NCBI GenBank assembly: GCA_049889175.1
Contig: JBMHDW010000012.1
Coordinates: forward strand, 115,756-179,755
Direction of reading: 5' to 3'
DNA: 64,000 nucleotides
Source: JBMHDW01 sp049889175
Lineage (GTDB): Bacteria; Pseudomonadota; Gammaproteobacteria; Comchoanobacterales; Comchoanobacteraceae
This document shows positions 18,584 through 26,213 of this stretch, in pieces. Position numbers and translations under genes: made by a program. Below the pieces are notes generated by a model. It was not told the origin of the DNA. It made no database searches and saw only the letters and a list, made by a program, of their open reading frames with translations. How positions within the stretch are numbered: the stretch's first letter is position 1; each line of letters begins with the position of its first letter.

Positions 18584-18882
18584 TCAATAACCTTTGGTAC
18601 TTTAAAATAACCACCAGAAAAATGGGCAAAATGAATCTCAAGTGATTCAGTGATATCAACATTAGTTGCAGTATCCTCACGAAGTGAGCTTTCAGAAGAA
18701 ACAATGAAATCTGATAGCATCACATCATCGGTGTCACATTGATCCATGGTTTCAAACATATCCATAATTTTATTAAACGTTTCAGAATAAGATTTAACTT
18801 TATCTGAAGTTATGGCGATGCGCGATACGCTGGCAATGGGCGATACAAGTTCTTGGGTATAGCGATGATCATGTATGGACAT
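18580..18882 (-). CDS. gatC: Asp/Glu-tRNA amidotransferase subunit C
   Basis: Small subunit (100 residues) that wraps GatA and stabilises the GatAB interface. It shows the typical N-terminal helix pair (VSRIAITSDKVKSYSETFNKIMDMFE), an acidic middle with the LREDTA motif, and the C-terminal YFKVPKVIE tail of GatC. First gene of the gatCAB operon and probably of the whole run down to 6039, since no terminator-sized gap interrupts that stretch. A strong promoter-like sequence lies ~30 bases upstream. Confidence 0.95.
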   Translation of the reverse strand: MSIHDHRYTQELVSPIASVSRIAITSDKVKSYSETFNKIMDMFETMDQCDTDDVMLSDFIVSSESSLREDTATNVDITESLEIHFAHFSGGYFKVPKVIE

Positions 18883-18909
18883 AAAATCCTAGAATTAAGA
18901 CTACCTAAT

Positions 18910-18937
18910 ATAATACTGACATTATTAATTGTGTCAA
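18910..18937 (-). promoter_or_regulatory. sigma70-type promoter for the gatCAB run
   Basis: On the minus strand a perfect TTGACA (18937-18932), a 16-nt spacer and TATTAT (18915-18910) precede gatC by ~30 bases. This may drive the whole minus-strand set gatC to the gene at 6039. It overlaps the mreB promoter on the other strand. Confidence 0.6.
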
Positions 18938-18957
18938 CCAATGCATTAAGGTATGCT
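18929..18957 (+). promoter_or_regulatory. sigma70-type promoter for mreBC
   Basis: TTGTGT (18929-18934), 17 nt, TATGCT (18952-18957), ~33 bases before the mreB ATG. Weaker than the divergent gatC promoter and physically overlapping its -35 region, so the two may compete. Confidence 0.4.
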
Positions 18958-18989
18958 GCTTAAGCGTAATCAATTAAAGGAACTTAAAT

Positions 18990-20054
18990 ATGAACGACAA
19001 ACAGAATTTCTTTTCGCAGATGACTCAATACATCCTCCCAAAAAGACAAAGACTTTCAATCGACTTAGGGACATTCAGTACATTAGTCTATGAGCCCAAT
19101 CAAGGCATTGTTTTGAATGAACCGTCAGTTGTTGCTATCAAAACAATTGGTCAGAAGCAACAAGTAGTTGCAGTAGGACATGATGCACGTAATATGTTGG
19201 GTCGAACACCAGACAATATTCAAGCAATAAGACCTCTTGCAAATGGTGTCATTGCTGATTTCCGTGTTACAGAAATCATGCTGACTCACTTCATCGAAAT
19301 GGCTTACAAAAAAAGCTGGTTCCGATTGGCGCCATTTATTGTTATTTGTGTGCCATGTGGTTCTACACAAGTAGAGCGAAGAGCTATTCGAGAAGCTGCT
19401 TATGGTGCAGGTGCAAAGAAAGTACTATTGATTGACGAGCCCATGGCTGCAGCACTTGGGGCCGATATGCCAGTCAGTTCAGCAACGGCATCAATGGTTG
19501 TTGATATTGGTGGCGGTACAACCGAAGTGGCTATTATATCACTAAACGGTATCGTTTATTCCGAGTCAGTCAGGGTTGGGGGTGATCATTTTGACGAGGC
19601 CATCATGAAATATGTCAGGCGAAATTTTGGCTGTGCGATTGGCGAATCAACTGCAGAAAAAGTAAAGCGTTCAATTGCTACTGCTTTTCCATCGCATGAA
19701 GTAAAAGAAATGAAAATCAGTGGCCGAAACGTATCAGAGGGTATTCCTAGAAGTTTCTCTATTAATAGTAATGAAGTGTTAGAGGCTATACAAGATCCGT
19801 TAGCTACCATTATCAATGGCATTCGGTCTGCGCTTGAAGTTGCACCAGCTGAATTATCATCTGATATTTTTGAGCGAGGTATGTTGTTGACTGGTGGTGG
19901 TTCATTATTACGCAATATTGATAAGCTCATTACAGAAGAGACAAGCTTACCAGTTACCATAGCTAAGGATCCCTTATCCTGTGTTGCGGTAGGAGGTGGT
20001 AAAGTGCTAGAAATGATGGAAGATATTGGTGAAGACATTCTGGCGACCGAGTAA
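18990..20054 (+). CDS. mreB: Rod-shape-determining actin homologue MreB
   Basis: Bacterial actin that polymerises on the inner face of the membrane and guides lateral wall synthesis. It is 354 residues, slightly longer than E. coli MreB (347). Actin-fold motifs: phosphate 1 SIDLGTFSTLVY, the connect/phosphate 2 region MVVDIGGGTTEVA, the adenosine motif LTGGGSLLRNID, and RVGGDHFDEAI. A short N-terminal amphipathic stretch with aromatic residues (NFFSQMTQYILP) could be the membrane-binding helix. GGA before AActtaaatATG is the Shine-Dalgarno. It overlaps mreC by 26 bp. Confidence 0.97.
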   Translation: MNDKQNFFSQMTQYILPKRQRLSIDLGTFSTLVYEPNQGIVLNEPSVVAIKTIGQKQQVVAVGHDARNMLGRTPDNIQAIRPLANGVIADFRVTEIMLTHFIEMAYKKSWFRLAPFIVICVPCGSTQVERRAIREAAYGAGAKKVLLIDEPMAAALGADMPVSSATASMVVDIGGGTTEVAIISLNGIVYSESVRVGGDHFDEAIMKYVRRNFGCAIGESTAEKVKRSIATAFPSHEVKEMKISGRNVSEGIPRSFSINSNEVLEAIQDPLATIINGIRSALEVAPAELSSDIFERGMLLTGGGSLLRNIDKLITEETSLPVTIAKDPLSCVAVGGGKVLEMMEDIGEDILATE

Positions 20055-20880
20055 ATTTGCAATTTTTAAAAAGCGTACAAATATCATAAAAATGTACCAT
20101 ATTAAGGTATTTGTTTCGATTTTAGTTATAGCCTTTGTATTATACACAAAGGCTATTTCTCAAGTTTTTTTTCTTGGGCAAATCTATGTTCATCAGACTT
20201 TTGAGTACCTTGGTCAACTTAAATCATCTTATTTTGCACAAGCACAAATGATTACTGACCTCAACATTGAACTCGAAGAGAGCAAGCGACAAATTGCACA
20301 ACTAAGATACCACGAACGTAACCAACAACAGTTACAGCAAGAAAATGATGCATTGCGACGCATTTTAAACGTCAAAAAAAATAATCCACATGCAGCAATT
20401 GGGCGTATTATATCATTCAACTCTAAATTGCACCGTTATTGGATTGTAGAAGCTCCTGATACTGATTTTACAAAAGGTGATTACATTGAGTATAACAATA
20501 CTTTACTTGGTATCATTACACAAAAGCATGGGCAATTTTATCAAGTATCACCCATAACTCATAATTCTACACAATTTGGTATATCACACGTTGACAGCAA
20601 CCAAGGCTATGTCTTCAGAGGGGTAGGTGGTGATGATGGCTCATTACGATTTGTGCCTGATGGTGCCAATATTCAACATGGTGATGTGATCACACTTCAC
20701 CCAAGTATGACTGAAGATCACATCACACCCAAAATCGGTCATGTAAATCGAGTTGAATACTTACCAGGTGATTATTTTATAAATGTAGGCATTCATGTAG
20801 ATGTTCCAAGCATCAACCACTCACCCTTTGTGACAATGCATAAAAAAAATATCGATCATGAATCGGCATTGGATTCTTGA
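20029..20880 (+). CDS. mreC: Rod-shape-determining protein MreC
   Basis: Inner-membrane elongasome protein that activates PBP2/RodA. About 283 residues: short cytoplasmic tail, one membrane helix (~residues 22-42), a periplasmic coiled coil (LNIELEESKRQIAQLRYHE...NDALRRIL) and two beta-barrel domains. The start chosen is GTG at 20029 because GGAAG lies 6 nt upstream and this retains the short positively charged tail typical of MreC. A TTG at 20026 or ATG at 20092 are alternatives. The usual next gene, mreD, is absent: the 3' end instead overlaps the convergent rlmN by 25 bp. Confidence 0.9.
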   Translation: MKTFWRPSKFAIFKKRTNIIKMYHIKVFVSILVIAFVLYTKAISQVFFLGQIYVHQTFEYLGQLKSSYFAQAQMITDLNIELEESKRQIAQLRYHERNQQQLQQENDALRRILNVKKNNPHAAIGRIISFNSKLHRYWIVEAPDTDFTKGDYIEYNNTLLGIITQKHGQFYQVSPITHNSTQFGISHVDSNQGYVFRGVGGDDGSLRFVPDGANIQHGDVITLHPSMTEDHITPKIGHVNRVEYLPGDYFINVGIHVDVPSINHSPFVTMHKKNIDHESALDS

Positions 20881-21944
20881 TGTTTTGAATGCTTTGATCG
20901 ACGCATCACATGACCATCTAACTGACCACATGCGGCCCCAACATCATCACCTCGACTCCACCTAATATTAGTCTGAATATTCTGCTGGCTCAATAGCTTC
21001 TGAAATCTTAAGATGGTTTCATCTGATGATGTTTTATAGGGCACATTAGGTATTAAGTTAAATGGTATTAAATTAACCTTACAACGAATACTGGCCAATA
21101 ATGCTACCAACTCTTTCGCATGATGAGGTTGGTCATTGACCTGGTTTAACATAATATAAGCAATGTTGACTTTCCGACGAGGTTGTTCAGCAAAATAGCG
21201 CCCAACAACGGGCATTAATTGTTCAAGTGGGTATTTTTTATTGATTGGAACCAGTTCATTTCGAAGGGGATTATTGGGTGCATGCAAAGATAATGTAAAA
21301 GCAACATCAGTATGTAGTTTCATTCGCTCAATAGCAGGTATAATACCTGATGTACTGACAGTCACTTTGTATTTTGAGAGGCCTGCAGCTTTATCATCAA
21401 GTAATATATCACAAACTCGATACACGTTGTCTTCATTCAACAGGGGTTCTCCCATGCCCATAAATACTACATTAGTAATTGCTTGGTCGATATCATGTTC
21501 GCGTAAATAATCAGATACCAAAATAAATTGGCCTATAATTTCGTCAGTTGTCATGTTTCTTGAAAAACCCTGTTGACCCGTTAGGCAAAAAGTACACTTT
21601 AAAGCACACCCAGCTTGTGAAGAAATACAGAGTGTCCCACGATTATCTGCAGGAATATAGACTGACTCAATCACATTGCCACATGACAATGTCATCAAAA
21701 ACTTTATGGTGCCGTCATTTGAAGGTAAAGCTGTTGTTATTTTGGGTAATTGAAGTGTTGCGTTATTTTTTAGCCAAGCAATGGTAGCCTGACCGAGATT
21801 TGACATTTGATCAAAATGACGACAGTTCTTTTGATATAGCCATGAAAAAATCTGCTGACTTCGAAAGCCGGGGAGATTGTTTTCTAACATTAACTCCCGC
21901 AGCTCTTGAAGCGTGTAAGACCATAAGTTATATAGCTTAGGCAT
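20856..21944 (-). CDS. rlmN: Dual-specificity 23S rRNA/tRNA adenine-C2 methyltransferase RlmN
   Basis: Radical-SAM enzyme that methylates A2503 of 23S rRNA and A37 of some tRNAs. The radical-SAM cluster CALKCTFC is clear, with MGMGEPLLN, LSLHAPN and the C-terminal RGDDVGAACGQL containing the resolving cysteine. The start chosen is ATG at 21944 (MPKLYNLWSYTLQELREL), which aligns with known RlmN N-termini and gives ~362 residues. A longer frame to 22082 would run through ndk in another frame and adds unrelated basic residues. It overlaps ndk by 8 bp upstream and the convergent mreC by 25 bp downstream. The ndk-rlmN order is common in gammaproteobacteria. Confidence 0.95.
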   Translation of the reverse strand: MPKLYNLWSYTLQELRELMLENNLPGFRSQQIFSWLYQKNCRHFDQMSNLGQATIAWLKNNATLQLPKITTALPSNDGTIKFLMTLSCGNVIESVYIPADNRGTLCISSQAGCALKCTFCLTGQQGFSRNMTTDEIIGQFILVSDYLREHDIDQAITNVVFMGMGEPLLNEDNVYRVCDILLDDKAAGLSKYKVTVSTSGIIPAIERMKLHTDVAFTLSLHAPNNPLRNELVPINKKYPLEQLMPVVGRYFAEQPRRKVNIAYIMLNQVNDQPHHAKELVALLASIRCKVNLIPFNLIPNVPYKTSSDETILRFQKLLSQQNIQTNIRWSRGDDVGAACGQLDGHVMRRSKHSKHQESNADS

Positions 21945-22350
21945 GATCTTTATCAAAGAAGAACGCAATTTCTTCTTTAGCAGTCTCATTTGCATCAGAA
22001 CCATGAACTGAGTTTTTATCGATTGATAATGCAAACATTTGCCTAATGGTTCCTTCTTCTGCATCTTTGGGGTTAGTAGCACCCATTAACTTACGGTTCA
22101 TTTCTATAGCGTTATCACCTTCTAAAATCATTACCACAACTGGCCCACTACACATATATTCAACGAGCTCTTGATAGAAAGGGCGCTCTTTATGCACGGC
22201 ATAAAATTGACCAGCTTCTTCCATTGTGAGATGTTTATAGTGTAGACCTTTAACTGTAAGGCCATTTTTCTCAAAAACTGAGATGATTGATCCAATAAGA
22301 TTGCGCTCTACAGCATCAGGCTTAATAATTGACAAGGTTTGTTGTAGCAT
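21937..22350 (-). CDS. ndk: Nucleoside diphosphate kinase
   Basis: Transfers the gamma phosphate between NTPs and NDPs through a phosphohistidine, balancing nucleotide pools. The 137-residue length is normal. It begins QQTLSIIKPDAVERN and contains the active-site signature NSVHGSDA with the catalytic histidine near residue 117, followed by FF close to the C-terminus. Its last codons overlap the rlmN start, so the two are translationally coupled. Confidence 0.98.
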   Translation of the reverse strand: MLQQTLSIIKPDAVERNLIGSIISVFEKNGLTVKGLHYKHLTMEEAGQFYAVHKERPFYQELVEYMCSGPVVVMILEGDNAIEMNRKLMGATNPKDAEEGTIRQMFALSIDKNSVHGSDANETAKEEIAFFFDKDHA

Positions 22351-22414
22351 GTAAACTCCAAATTATTGCCCATTATGCATATTTTTTAGGATATTGTCTA
22401 CAAAAGGATGAGTA

Positions 22415-22669
22415 ATGTTAACACCTTTAACTGGCTGGATGCTTCTACCGCTTTACGCATTTATGTTGTTGAGTTTACCTGCGCTTGCAAGCTTTTTTGG
22501 AAACATCATTGAATGCTTAAATATATACATGGCTATTATCGTCATCATTTCATTTAACATTATTTACATCTATAAGGGATGGGTTAGGGCACTTCTTCTT
22601 TTAATAGCATTTATATTGATCTTATCAACACTTAACCTCATTGGTTTTTATACTCACATTGATTTCTAG
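22415..22669 (+). CDS. Small unknown three-helix membrane protein
   Basis: An 84-residue, almost fully hydrophobic protein with about three membrane helices (roughly 5-27, 35-52, 56-78). An AAGGA Shine-Dalgarno sits 6 nt before the ATG, which supports real translation. It lies just upstream of another orphan gene (22712) on the same strand, 42 bp apart, and divergent from ndk. No family recognised. It could be a small transporter accessory protein or an inner-membrane peptide; function not predicted. Confidence 0.55.
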   Translation: MLTPLTGWMLLPLYAFMLLSLPALASFFGNIIECLNIYMAIIVIISFNIIYIYKGWVRALLLLIAFILILSTLNLIGFYTHIDF

Positions 22670-22711
22670 CGCTTACTGTGCTAAGTTTAATTAAATAATG
22701 GAGAGAATAAT

Positions 22712-23188
22712 ATGAAAAATGACATCTTATCTTTGATAGAGCAATCCGGTAATGAATGGACTGAGTCTTTGAAAAAATACAATGCACAACAAATAGTGAC
22801 ATTATTTAATACACCTATTGATGGATTGCCATCATTATTATTTTGGTTATCTAGGGAAAATCACCCAAAGCGAATTAAAGAGTGTTTGGATGTTATTATA
22901 AAGATTGAAAATATACACGGCATAATGACCATCAAAGATCAAAATGGTGACCAACTGATTGACTATTGTATTAAGATGAAGCAACAAAACATACTTAATG
23001 TGCTATGCCAACCAGAGTATACTAAAATACTTCAGTCTAATCATAGTATTCAATCAGCAACTCATTGGGCTAATTATGATTTTTGGCCTGGATTTAAAGC
23101 GTACTTTCAGAGAAATTGGTACATGATTTTAGGTTTTTTAATAATCATTCCTAATCTAAAAACCATCATGGCATATTTTGGTATTTAA
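22712..23188 (+). CDS. Unknown protein with ankyrin-like region and C-terminal membrane anchor
   Basis: A 158-residue protein with GGAGAG a few bases before the ATG. Residues ~40-110 show helix-turn-helix spacing reminiscent of degenerate ankyrin repeats (LPSLLFWLSREN..., then IKDQNGDQLIDYCIKMKQQNI), broadly similar in pattern to the TFLH repeat family at 49-60 kb. Residues ~134-156 form a single hydrophobic C-terminal helix, so the protein is probably tail-anchored with the repeat region in the cytoplasm. There is no signal peptide, unlike the 49-60 kb family. Function unknown; the ankyrin assignment is tentative. Confidence 0.55.
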   Translation: MKNDILSLIEQSGNEWTESLKKYNAQQIVTLFNTPIDGLPSLLFWLSRENHPKRIKECLDVIIKIENIHGIMTIKDQNGDQLIDYCIKMKQQNILNVLCQPEYTKILQSNHSIQSATHWANYDFWPGFKAYFQRNWYMILGFLIIIPNLKTIMAYFGI

Positions 23189-23453
23189 TGAATCATTAAT
23201 TTACTGTAGTTGATACGCTTATCAATTTATTTATGTGATGTTTACTTGCCATATGTATGTAGGCTTATTCATGATTGGCGTATCGCATGGATGAAACTCA
23301 ATTGTTATCCAAGTACATGGCCATTCTTTTGCAAGACTTGCGATGTTGTATGAACAAATTTCATAATGGTGCCACACGAAAAAATTTTATTAATTGTCTA
23401 TTTCAAACTCATAAAAATCAAAAATTATAAATTTAATAACTAGATGATATAAA
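23189..23453. other. Intergenic region between convergent genes
   Basis: 265 AT-rich bases between the convergent gene ending at 23188 and the cysteine desulfurase ending at 23454. No ORF, RNA gene or convincing terminator hairpin seen. Confidence 0.4.
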
Positions 23454-24575
23454 TTATGAATGTTTCTGAATATATTGTAACAGATCATTGATAGCTTTAT
23501 CATCGGTGAGATGATTAATACATAAACGGTAAGCAAGATGCTTGGAAGCTTTATCTAATGTCATATAATCAAGCACTTTAGACAAACCACCTTGAAGGCA
23601 TGCTGACCCCCTTGAGAGCCCAAACTGTTCCACCAATTCATTATGTGTACCATGAAAACGTGACAATGCTACGAATTGAATGTGTGGAACTTTCGTTGAT
23701 GGTCCTAAATATTGACAACCTAGTTCGATGAGATGATGGTGTAGCATTTTTGATTGCTCAACAATTGTGTCTAGTGAAAGAAGCCACTGTGGTGATAAAC
23801 ATATCGCCTTTGCCATACCACAAATTTGATGAAGAGGAATGGTGCCGGGGCGAATCGGTGAAAGACCGCCTTTACCAGAAAGAAGAGGCCTAATTGGCGT
23901 CATGTTTCGATCTTTGATATACAATAAACCAGCACCTTTAGGACCAAAACATTTATGTGCAGATAATGTCATTAAATCTGGGTCCCATGCATTTAAGTTA
24001 ATGGCCATTTTTCCAAGTGCCTGAACAGCATCAATATGGAGAAGGGCGCCATATTGTTTTGTAAGCGCACGTATTTCGTGCAATGGTGGCACATAGCCAA
24101 GCTCACTATGCACTGCAGTTACTGAAACCAATAGCGCTCCAGATTTAAGTTTTTTTTCTAAATCCTCTAAATGAATACTCACATCATGATTAAGACTCAT
24201 CCATTCTATGCTTGCGTGGTGGTATTTCTTCAAATCTAAGGCACATTCTACAATGGATGCATGATCAACTGGCGAGATAATGATGGGTAATTGACTACTT
24301 TTGTATTGAAAAAAAGTACCCTTGATAGCCAAATTATTGGCCTCTGTTGCACCAGAAGTCCATACTAAATCGGCTGAAATAGGAGCGCCTAAAAAAGAGA
24401 GTACATCTTTATTAGCTTGTTCTAGTAATGCATGACTTTCTTCTGCCAAACTGTAGGTTGCATTTGCATTATACCAACTATCTCTTAAGACATCATTCAT
24501 GACCGCTAGCACTCGCGGATCTAATGGTGTCGTAGCAGCATAATCAAAATAATGAGTTTGAGGGACTTTGGTCAT
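23454..24575 (-). CDS. Cysteine desulfurase (IscS/NifS family)
   Basis: PLP enzyme that takes sulfur from cysteine as a persulfide for Fe-S clusters and thiolated tRNA. The 373-residue protein has the N-terminal FDYAATTPLDPRV, the PLP lysine K208 in SAHKCFGPKGAG, and the catalytic cysteine C326 in SRGSACLQGG. It is about 30 residues shorter than E. coli IscS (404), lacking part of the C-terminal extension that contacts IscU, so it may be a shortened IscS or a NifS/SufS-like relative. The gene lies one base after an inositol-monophosphatase-like gene, echoing the suhB-trmJ-iscR-iscS neighbourhood, but iscR, iscU and iscA are not here. Confidence 0.9.
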   Translation of the reverse strand: MTKVPQTHYFDYAATTPLDPRVLAVMNDVLRDSWYNANATYSLAEESHALLEQANKDVLSFLGAPISADLVWTSGATEANNLAIKGTFFQYKSSQLPIIISPVDHASIVECALDLKKYHHASIEWMSLNHDVSIHLEDLEKKLKSGALLVSVTAVHSELGYVPPLHEIRALTKQYGALLHIDAVQALGKMAINLNAWDPDLMTLSAHKCFGPKGAGLLYIKDRNMTPIRPLLSGKGGLSPIRPGTIPLHQICGMAKAICLSPQWLLSLDTIVEQSKMLHHHLIELGCQYLGPSTKVPHIQFVALSRFHGTHNELVEQFGLSRGSACLQGGLSKVLDYMTLDKASKHLAYRLCINHLTDDKAINDLLQYIQKHS

Positions 24576-25286
24576 TTAAATACGATGATTTCTCAATTCA
24601 ATAATGTCATTATTGCTGATATAAAGAGATGCTTCTTGTGCAAATAATAGACAAATTGATCGCTCAAAATGATTATCACACTTATGGTAACTAATAGCAG
24701 CCTGTTCATTTAATGCCGTTGCCAGCCAATGTCCTACTGATCCTGTTACAGTTACTAAGCCTTGTTTTGACAGAGGTGTTAAATCAGGTTGCTCTTGAAC
24801 ATAAGCCGATGTGCAAGAGACTAGGATGTTACCGATGTCGTTGTTATCTTTTATTCTAAGACGGGACTGAAGAGAACCATTGTTATGCCTGCTTGCAGAA
24901 ACACCTTTGCCTTTTTGGGCAAGATAAACATGATCAAATAATGGAAAATACATCAGTGCAGATTGGCACTTGCGATCATTAAAATAACCAATGATCATTG
25001 CAAATTCATAGCCACCTTTTTCAAGGCTATAAATATTATCTACAGGGATAAAATACCAACCAGAATGACGATCTTCATTTAAATTAAGAATATCAAGGCT
25101 TCGCTTATACTGCTCATCAGCAATATTGGCCCATTCATCAAATATAACTTTTATCAGTTTCTGTGCAAATCGAACATTTTTTGCAGATGTCATATGATGA
25201 CTGGAGAACTGTTCCATACCATCCATCAGATAAGTAGCTAAATTGGGTAAATGATTTTGAAAATGTCTTAACTCAGGAATATTCAT
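24576..25286 (-). CDS. Degenerate inositol-monophosphatase (SuhB)-like protein
   Basis: A 236-residue protein with the layout of the inositol monophosphatase family: GGYEFAMIIGYFNDRKCQSALMYFP, then YLAQKGKGVSASRHN (family: YDP...FTAxRGxGAxLN) and a GSVGHWLATAL block (family GSAALDLAYVA). The metal-binding DPLDGT motif is replaced by IPVDNI (residues 80-85), so the first Asp and the Gly-Thr are lost; the later WD is CD. Phosphatase activity is therefore doubtful. E. coli SuhB also has a non-catalytic role in rRNA transcription complexes, so a retained structural role is possible. It overlaps the secF stop by 14 bp and is followed directly by the cysteine desulfurase. Confidence 0.7.
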   Translation of the reverse strand: MNIPELRHFQNHLPNLATYLMDGMEQFSSHHMTSAKNVRFAQKLIKVIFDEWANIADEQYKRSLDILNLNEDRHSGWYFIPVDNIYSLEKGGYEFAMIIGYFNDRKCQSALMYFPLFDHVYLAQKGKGVSASRHNNGSLQSRLRIKDNNDIGNILVSCTSAYVQEQPDLTPLSKQGLVTVTGSVGHWLATALNEQAAISYHKCDNHFERSICLLFAQEASLYISNNDIIELRNHRI

Positions 25287-26211
25287 CGAGCTCTCCTTGA
25301 TATTTCTGTTTGAATGTCATTAGTGACTTACTGTTAAAGCCAAACAGCACTGCTAATGACCCTGCAATATAAATGGATGAGTAAGTACCTATAATAATAC
25401 CAATCATAAAGGCCAATGAGAAACCGAATAGTGACTCACCGCCAAAAAGTAATAGGGCCAATACAGATAATGCCGTTAAACCAGAAGTAATAATTGTCCT
25501 GGAAAGTGTTTCATTAATTGATAGATTAACAATTTCAACAGGTGTCTTTTTGACAAACTTGCGATAGTTTTCACGTATTCGATCATAGACAACAATCGTA
25601 TCGTTAAGAGAATAACCTAATGTTGTAAGCAGTGCTGCTAAAGTAATCATGGTAAATTCTATTTGGAATAAACTAAAAATCCCTAAGATTAAAACAGGAT
25701 CATGTATTAGAGAGAGCACAGCGGCAATCGCAAAGCGGTATTCAAAACGTAAGGCGATGTAAATCATTGTAATGATCATAGCAATGAATGTTGCCATAAT
25801 AGAATACATGAGCATCTTCTTACCCATTTGAGCTGAAATCACATCTTTTGAGATGAGTTTGTACGAAGGTAGTGCATCATTGAGAGCAGCAATGATTTGC
25901 CTTTGTTCTTGGTCTGAATCATCCATATGCGTACCAAATTTAAACATGAACGTTTTATCAGATCCATATGACTGGATAATAGGGTTTAAATCTGGGTTAT
26001 TTAATTCCATATCATGACGAAGGTCCCCAACATCCTGCTGCTCTTTAAATTCAAGTAAAAATTGGTGACCACCTGTAAATTCCATACTTAAATTCAGTGG
26101 AGAAACTACATTACATATTATCGACAAAACAGTAATCGCCAGTGAAAATACAAATGTGTATTTTCGTAAGGCCATGAAGTCTATTTTGGTAGTTTTTTTG
26201 AAAAATTCCAT
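25273..26211 (-). CDS. secF: Protein translocase subunit SecF
   Basis: Partner of SecD; the complex uses the proton gradient to help pull proteins through SecYEG. The 312-residue protein has six membrane helices: the first at ~20-40, a periplasmic P4 domain with the FTGGHQFLLEF motif, then five helices containing the conserved TTLGYSLNDTIVVYDRIRENYR segment. It lies 2 bp after secD. An intact Sec export accessory is relevant to the family of signal-peptide proteins at 49-60 kb. Confidence 0.97.
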   Translation of the reverse strand: MEFFKKTTKIDFMALRKYTFVFSLAITVLSIICNVVSPLNLSMEFTGGHQFLLEFKEQQDVGDLRHDMELNNPDLNPIIQSYGSDKTFMFKFGTHMDDSDQEQRQIIAALNDALPSYKLISKDVISAQMGKKMLMYSIMATFIAMIITMIYIALRFEYRFAIAAVLSLIHDPVLILGIFSLFQIEFTMITLAALLTTLGYSLNDTIVVYDRIRENYRKFVKKTPVEIVNLSINETLSRTIITSGLTALSVLALLLFGGESLFGFSLAFMIGIIIGTYSSIYIAGSLAVLFGFNSKSLMTFKQKYQGELDEYS

Positions 26212-26213
26212 AA

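Noticed and set aside
19586..20062. Long antisense frame (158 codons) opposite mreB
   Set aside because: It lies entirely within the well-supported mreB gene; the product has no recognisable features and no ribosome site.
21945..22082. N-terminal extension of rlmN through ndk
   Set aside because: The extra 46 residues are basic, unlike RlmN, and are read from the ndk coding sequence in another frame; ATG at 21944 matches the family.
22415..23188. Toxin-antitoxin pair formed by the two orphan genes
   Set aside because: The genes do not overlap, the second has a membrane anchor and ankyrin-like pattern, and neither shows a toxin or antitoxin motif.
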